In this document: positions 51,850 through 54,761 of the stretch, piece by piece
How the letters are laid out: every line of letters begins with the position of its first letter
How positions within the stretch are numbered: the first letter of the stretch is position 1
Source of the DNA: Blastococcus sp.
GTDB lineage: Bacteria; Actinomycetota; Actinomycetes; Mycobacteriales; Geodermatophilaceae
Assembly (NCBI GenBank): GCA_025465355.1
Contig: JAODNN010000049.1
Location: 1-54,761 of the forward strand
Direction: 5' to 3'
Length of the DNA stretch: 54,761 nt
Notes under the pieces: model-generated
Told to the model about the DNA's origin: nothing
The model's input: only the letters and a program-made list of their open reading frames with translations
Database searches by the model: none
Position numbers and translations under genes: made by a program

Positions 51850-52713
51850 TCACCCCTGGGGCTGCAGCACGAAGTCGTAGCGGCCCTCGAGCCACGGCTC
51901 GCTGCTCGTCCCACCGTCGGGCGTGGCACCGGGGTCGCGGGGCTCGAAGGGGATGACCAGTTCCTGCTTGGTACCGAAGACGACGTCGCTGTCCAGGTAC
52001 TCCGCGCCCTCCTGGAAGAGGTGGGTGATCAGTGGCTCGTAGCCCGGCACGTTGATCAGGAAGTGGATGTGCGCCGGCCGGAAGTGGCTGATCTCCGTCC
52101 TGCCGATGAGCTCGCCGATCGGGCCGTCCATCGGGATGGTGTAGCCCTTGGGGGCGATCGTCCGGACGCAGTAGCTGCCGTCCTCGCGGGTCGTGTACTT
52201 GGCCCGCAGCCGGGCTTCGTCGATGTCGGCGATCTGTGACTCGTACGCCCCTTCGGTGTCGGCCTGCCAGACGTCGAGGACGGCGCCGCCCACCGGCTTG
52301 CCGTCCAGATCGGTGACCGTGCCGTGCAGGTAGAGCGTCGCGCCGGGCACGCCGTCGGACATGTCGGCGGCGTAGTCCAGCTCCGGGGAACCGTCGATGT
52401 GGAAGGGGCCGAGCACCGTCGCCGGCGTCGCCTTCGCGTCGAGCTGGTGGTTCATCTGCACGACGAGCATCGACAGGCCGAGGACGTCGGAGGCGAGGAT
52501 GAACTCCTCCCGCTTCTCGTCGCTGATCTGCCCGGTGCGAGTGAGCCACTGGATCGCGGCCATCCACTCGGCCTCGGTGAGCCGCACCTCGCGGGCGAAG
52601 TCGTGCAGATGCCGCACGAGCGCGGTCATCAGCTCGGCCGTCCGCGGTTCCCGGGCGGTCGCCCACCGCTCGACCGCCAGATCGGTGATGTTGTCCTCGG
52701 TGACAAGCTGCAC
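51850..52713 (-). CDS. Intradiol ring-cleavage dioxygenase, hydroxyquinol/catechol 1,2-dioxygenase-like
   Basis: This 287-residue non-heme Fe(III) enzyme cleaves catechol-type rings between the two hydroxyls. The iron ligands are visible as Tyr157 (EGAYESQ), Tyr191 (KGYTIPMDGPIGELI), His215 and His217 (RPAHIHFLI). The N-terminal helical linker domain (about residues 1-95) is present, as in hydroxyquinol and catechol dioxygenases; the sequence context fits hydroxyquinol dioxygenase slightly better. GTG at 52713 follows AGGAGG. It is the last gene of the leftward catabolic operon. The 180 bases downstream (51670-51849) hold no gene. Confidence 0.9.
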   Translation of the reverse strand: MQLVTEDNITDLAVERWATAREPRTAELMTALVRHLHDFAREVRLTEAEWMAAIQWLTRTGQISDEKREEFILASDVLGLSMLVVQMNHQLDAKATPATVLGPFHIDGSPELDYAADMSDGVPGATLYLHGTVTDLDGKPVGGAVLDVWQADTEGAYESQIADIDEARLRAKYTTREDGSYCVRTIAPKGYTIPMDGPIGELIGRTEISHFRPAHIHFLINVPGYEPLITHLFQEGAEYLDSDVVFGTKQELVIPFEPRDPGATPDGGTSSEPWLEGRYDFVLQPQG

Positions 52714-52789
52714 GTCGTCCTCCTGCGCTCCGCGCGGCCGGGTCCCCGTCGCGCTTCTCCTCCCCCACGCCTGCCGCGGGGGCCCTCGA

Positions 52790-53761
52790 TCACGGCGTGA
52801 GCACCAGGCGCACGCCGACGTCTCCGGTGGCCTGCCGCCGCCACGCGTCCGCGACGTCGGCCAGGCCGACCTCCTCGTAGGCGACCGAGAGCCGGCCCGC
52901 GGCCGCCTGTTCCGCGATCGCGGCCAGCGCGTCGCGCCGCTCGGCCGGCGTGAGCGCGTTGTTCGTGTAGCCGAGGACCGACGCCGACCTGGACCGCAGT
53001 CCGGCCGACGAGAACTCGGCGACGTCGCCGGACATGCCCCCGAGGTTCACCAGCCGGCCGCCTTCCGCGAGGACCCGCGAGGCCGCCGTCGCCGCGGCGC
53101 CGAACACCGGGTCGATCACGACGTCGACGGCGCCGCCGCCGGCCTCGCGGAAACGGGCGGCGAGGGTGTCGACGTCCCCGGCGAGCGGCACCACCTCGTC
53201 CGCGCCCGCTCGTCGCGCCCGCGCCTGCGCCTCCGGCGAGCGGCAGACGGCGACGACGCGGCCGGCTCCCAGCAGCTTCGCGATGGCCACCGCGGACTGA
53301 CCGACGGCTCCCCCGGCACCGAGCACGAGCACGCGCTCTCCCTGCTGCAGGCTTGCCCGCCGGGTGAGCGACATCCAGGCCGCGACCGCGGACAGGCCGA
53401 GCGCGGCGAGGGCTGCGTCCGGCACGTCGGCATCCAGCGGGACGACGTCCACGTCCGGGACGGCGCACCGCTCGGCCAGGCTGCCGTCTCCGGGAGCCGT
53501 GCCGGCCCTCGTCGCGAACCAGACCCGGGTGCCCGGCGTCAGCGCGTCGGAGCTCGCCACGATGCCGACACCCTGCACGCCGGGGACGTACGGCACAGCG
53601 GGGCGACCGAAGTAGGACACCCCCGACGCGGCGAGCAGGTCGAGCGGCACGATCGGGGCCGCCGTGACGGTGACCAGGCTGTGCCCGGCGGCCGGCTCGG
53701 GATCGGGGTGGCTCCCGTACGCGGGACCACCTCCGGGGGTGTGCAGAACCGCGGCGCGCAT
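52790..53761 (-). CDS. MDR superfamily oxidoreductase (quinone oxidoreductase-like)
   Basis: The 323-residue protein is a medium-chain reductase without obvious zinc ligands. It has PYVPGVQGVGIVASSD in the GroES-like domain and the nucleotide-binding motif VLVLGAGGAVGQSAVAIAKL (about residues 143-162), then VVAVCRSPEAQARARRAGAD. An NADPH-dependent reduction of a quinone or unsaturated intermediate is likely, perhaps within the same aromatic or acid catabolic pathway as its neighbours. The ATG has GGAGG upstream and lies ten bases after the citryl-CoA lyase gene. Confidence 0.88.
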   Translation of the reverse strand: MRAAVLHTPGGGPAYGSHPDPEPAAGHSLVTVTAAPIVPLDLLAASGVSYFGRPAVPYVPGVQGVGIVASSDALTPGTRVWFATRAGTAPGDGSLAERCAVPDVDVVPLDADVPDAALAALGLSAVAAWMSLTRRASLQQGERVLVLGAGGAVGQSAVAIAKLLGAGRVVAVCRSPEAQARARRAGADEVVPLAGDVDTLAARFREAGGGAVDVVIDPVFGAAATAASRVLAEGGRLVNLGGMSGDVAEFSSAGLRSRSASVLGYTNNALTPAERRDALAAIAEQAAAGRLSVAYEEVGLADVADAWRRQATGDVGVRLVLTP

Positions 53762-53770
53762 GCCGGCCTC

Positions 53771-54601
53771 CTACTCCGCGCTTCCGGCGGGGGGTGCGAC
53801 GTACACGGCGTTGCGGTCCACGGTCAGGTAGGCGTCCATGCCGATCGGGCGGCGGCGCTCCTCGGCGATCTGGCCGAGCAGCCCGGCGGCACGGGCGAGC
53901 AGTGCGAATCCGCGCAGCATCTCCACCGGCAGTCCGAGGTCGGCGAGGGCGGCCCCGCAGACACCGGCGCCGTTGAGCGGGAGCTTCCGGCCGAGCACCT
54001 CGTCGTGCACCCGCCCGATCGCCTCGAACAACCGCAGGTGCGGACCGCGCAGCCCCTCCTCCTCGGCGATGCCGATGAGCACGGGAGTCCGCGGATCGCC
54101 CTCCTTGTGCACCGGATGCCCGAGGCCGGGCACGAACCGCTTCTCGGCCCGCGTCCCGGTCACCGCCGCCAGCGCGAGCGCGTCCCACCCGGCATCGTCG
54201 GCGGGCAGCTCGGCCCCTGGCTCCAGGAGGCCGTTGCGCTCCAGGACGCCGTGCAGGTACATGCCGCAGTCCTCGGTGACACCGAGGAAACGGGAGCCGC
54301 CACCGAGCAGACCAGCGGCGAGGGCGCCCTGCAACGAGTCCGGCGCCGACAGATAGGTCAGCCGGGCGGCGATCGCCGTCGGCGTGAAGCCGTGGTCGGC
54401 CAGCGCCACCAGTACCGCCTCGAAGACGCGGGCCTCCGACGGGGTGGGCCGCCGAAGCGCGACCAGCCAGAAGGCCAGCTCGCCGAAGCCCACCTTGCCC
54501 ATGAGATCGGCGGTCAGGTCCTGCCCGAGCAACCGGATCTCGTCAGCGGTGGAGGTCCCGAGCGAGGTCGGGAAGGTAGGTCCGTCGGCCGGGCTGGTCA
54601 C
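53771..54601 (-). CDS. Citryl-CoA lyase / citrate synthase-like protein
   Basis: The 276-residue protein corresponds to the citrate synthase fold without the N-terminal domain, annotated as citryl-CoA lyase (CoA-ester lyase splitting citryl-CoA-type substrates). It has TAIAARLTYLSAPDSLQGAL, then GLGHPVHKEGDPRTP with the catalytic His, and AERRRPIGMDAYLT-like end (EERRRPIGMDAYL). The GTG start overlaps the CoA-transferase stop (GTGA). With the CoA-transferase it could activate and cleave a branched hydroxy-acid. Confidence 0.88.
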   Translation of the reverse strand: MTSPADGPTFPTSLGTSTADEIRLLGQDLTADLMGKVGFGELAFWLVALRRPTPSEARVFEAVLVALADHGFTPTAIAARLTYLSAPDSLQGALAAGLLGGGSRFLGVTEDCGMYLHGVLERNGLLEPGAELPADDAGWDALALAAVTGTRAEKRFVPGLGHPVHKEGDPRTPVLIGIAEEEGLRGPHLRLFEAIGRVHDEVLGRKLPLNGAGVCGAALADLGLPVEMLRGFALLARAAGLLGQIAEERRRPIGMDAYLTVDRNAVYVAPPAGSAE

Positions 54602-54761
54602 GCGGTGCGCTCCTCGGAGTCGATGCGGCTGCCGGAGCGGGGCTCGGCGAGCCAGCGGCGGATCTCCGCGCCGTGCTCGTCCAGGGACGGAGGCGGCAGA
54701 CGGTAGTCGGCCGGGGTCTCGGAGAACGTGAGCGGATTGCGGACCCCGGGAACGGCGGCGG
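54598..54761 (-). CDS. CaiB/BaiF family CoA-transferase, C-terminal part
   Basis: Only about 54 C-terminal codons lie in the window. The visible residues GVRNPLTFSETPADYRLPPP followed by SLDEHGAEIRRWL are the standard C-terminus of type III CoA-transferases, ending EERTA. These enzymes move CoA between carboxylic acids. The gene is the first one visible in the operon and continues off the right edge. Its stop overlaps the citryl-CoA lyase start. Confidence 0.82.
   Translation of the reverse strand, partial: AAVPGVRNPLTFSETPADYRLPPPSLDEHGAEIRRWLAEPRSGSRIDSEERTA

Overview
The window is about 54.8 kb of very GC-rich DNA with almost gapless coding, many GTG starts, frequent ATGA/GTGA start-stop overlaps and actinobacterial gene families (LigB-type DNA ligase, BTAD regulator, FUSC protein, RsbU-like phosphatases, an RGCVC-type small Cys protein, a MptB-like mannosyltransferase). 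This points to a high-GC actinobacterium. Geodermatophilaceae (Blastococcus, Geodermatophilus, Modestobacter) is my best guess from family content, not from a search. No rRNA, tRNA, CRISPR array or transposase was seen. Positions 1-132 could not be assigned to a gene.

Layout. 133-3412: a cobalamin nucleotide-loop operon read leftward (leader ORF, bluB-cobT fusion, cobU, cobS) behind a cobalamin riboswitch. 3422-10304: a secreted SGNH hydrolase, a MptB-like membrane mannosyltransferase, a large phosphatase-like membrane protein, a family A DNA polymerase and a YggT protein. 10485-14207: a cytosine salvage divergon with an NCS1 permease, a fungal-type cytosine deaminase and a PucR regulator. 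14295-19085: a LuxR-type regulator, a DUF2267 protein, a quinone oxidoreductase, a PsiE-like protein and ATP-dependent DNA ligase.

19106-23238 is an accessory segment. Four copies of an intergenic hairpin repeat surround a truncated TPR regulator and a three-gene block (NmrA-like, cupin, TetR). Two copies form near-identical inverted repeats of about 40 bp around the three-gene block, like the ends of a mobile cassette.

23310-34410: a FUSC exporter, an LLM flavin oxidoreductase, a FrcBCA-like sugar ABC operon with a LacI regulator, a HAD phosphatase, the first PAS-GAF-PP2C phosphatase and the small Cys protein. 34506-42957: two beta-propeller proteins, two small unknown proteins, a BTAD regulator, and an operon of two different globin-reductase proteins plus a DivIVA-like coiled-coil protein. 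42954-48860: a DMT transporter, a small secreted protein, the second PAS-GAF-PP2C phosphatase, an APC permease and a PadR regulator with a clear palindromic operator. 48919-51669: a flavin electron-transfer module (ApbE, FMN-binding protein, transmembrane ferric-reductase-like protein). 51850 to the end: a leftward catabolic operon (CoA-transferase, citryl-CoA lyase, oxidoreductase, intradiol dioxygenase), cut by the window edge.

The candidates I rate most novel are the inverted-repeat cassette at 20223-23069, the double-globin plus DivIVA operon at 39715-42957 with dyads upstream, and the riboswitch-linked ten-codon leader ORF coupled to the bluB-cobT fusion.
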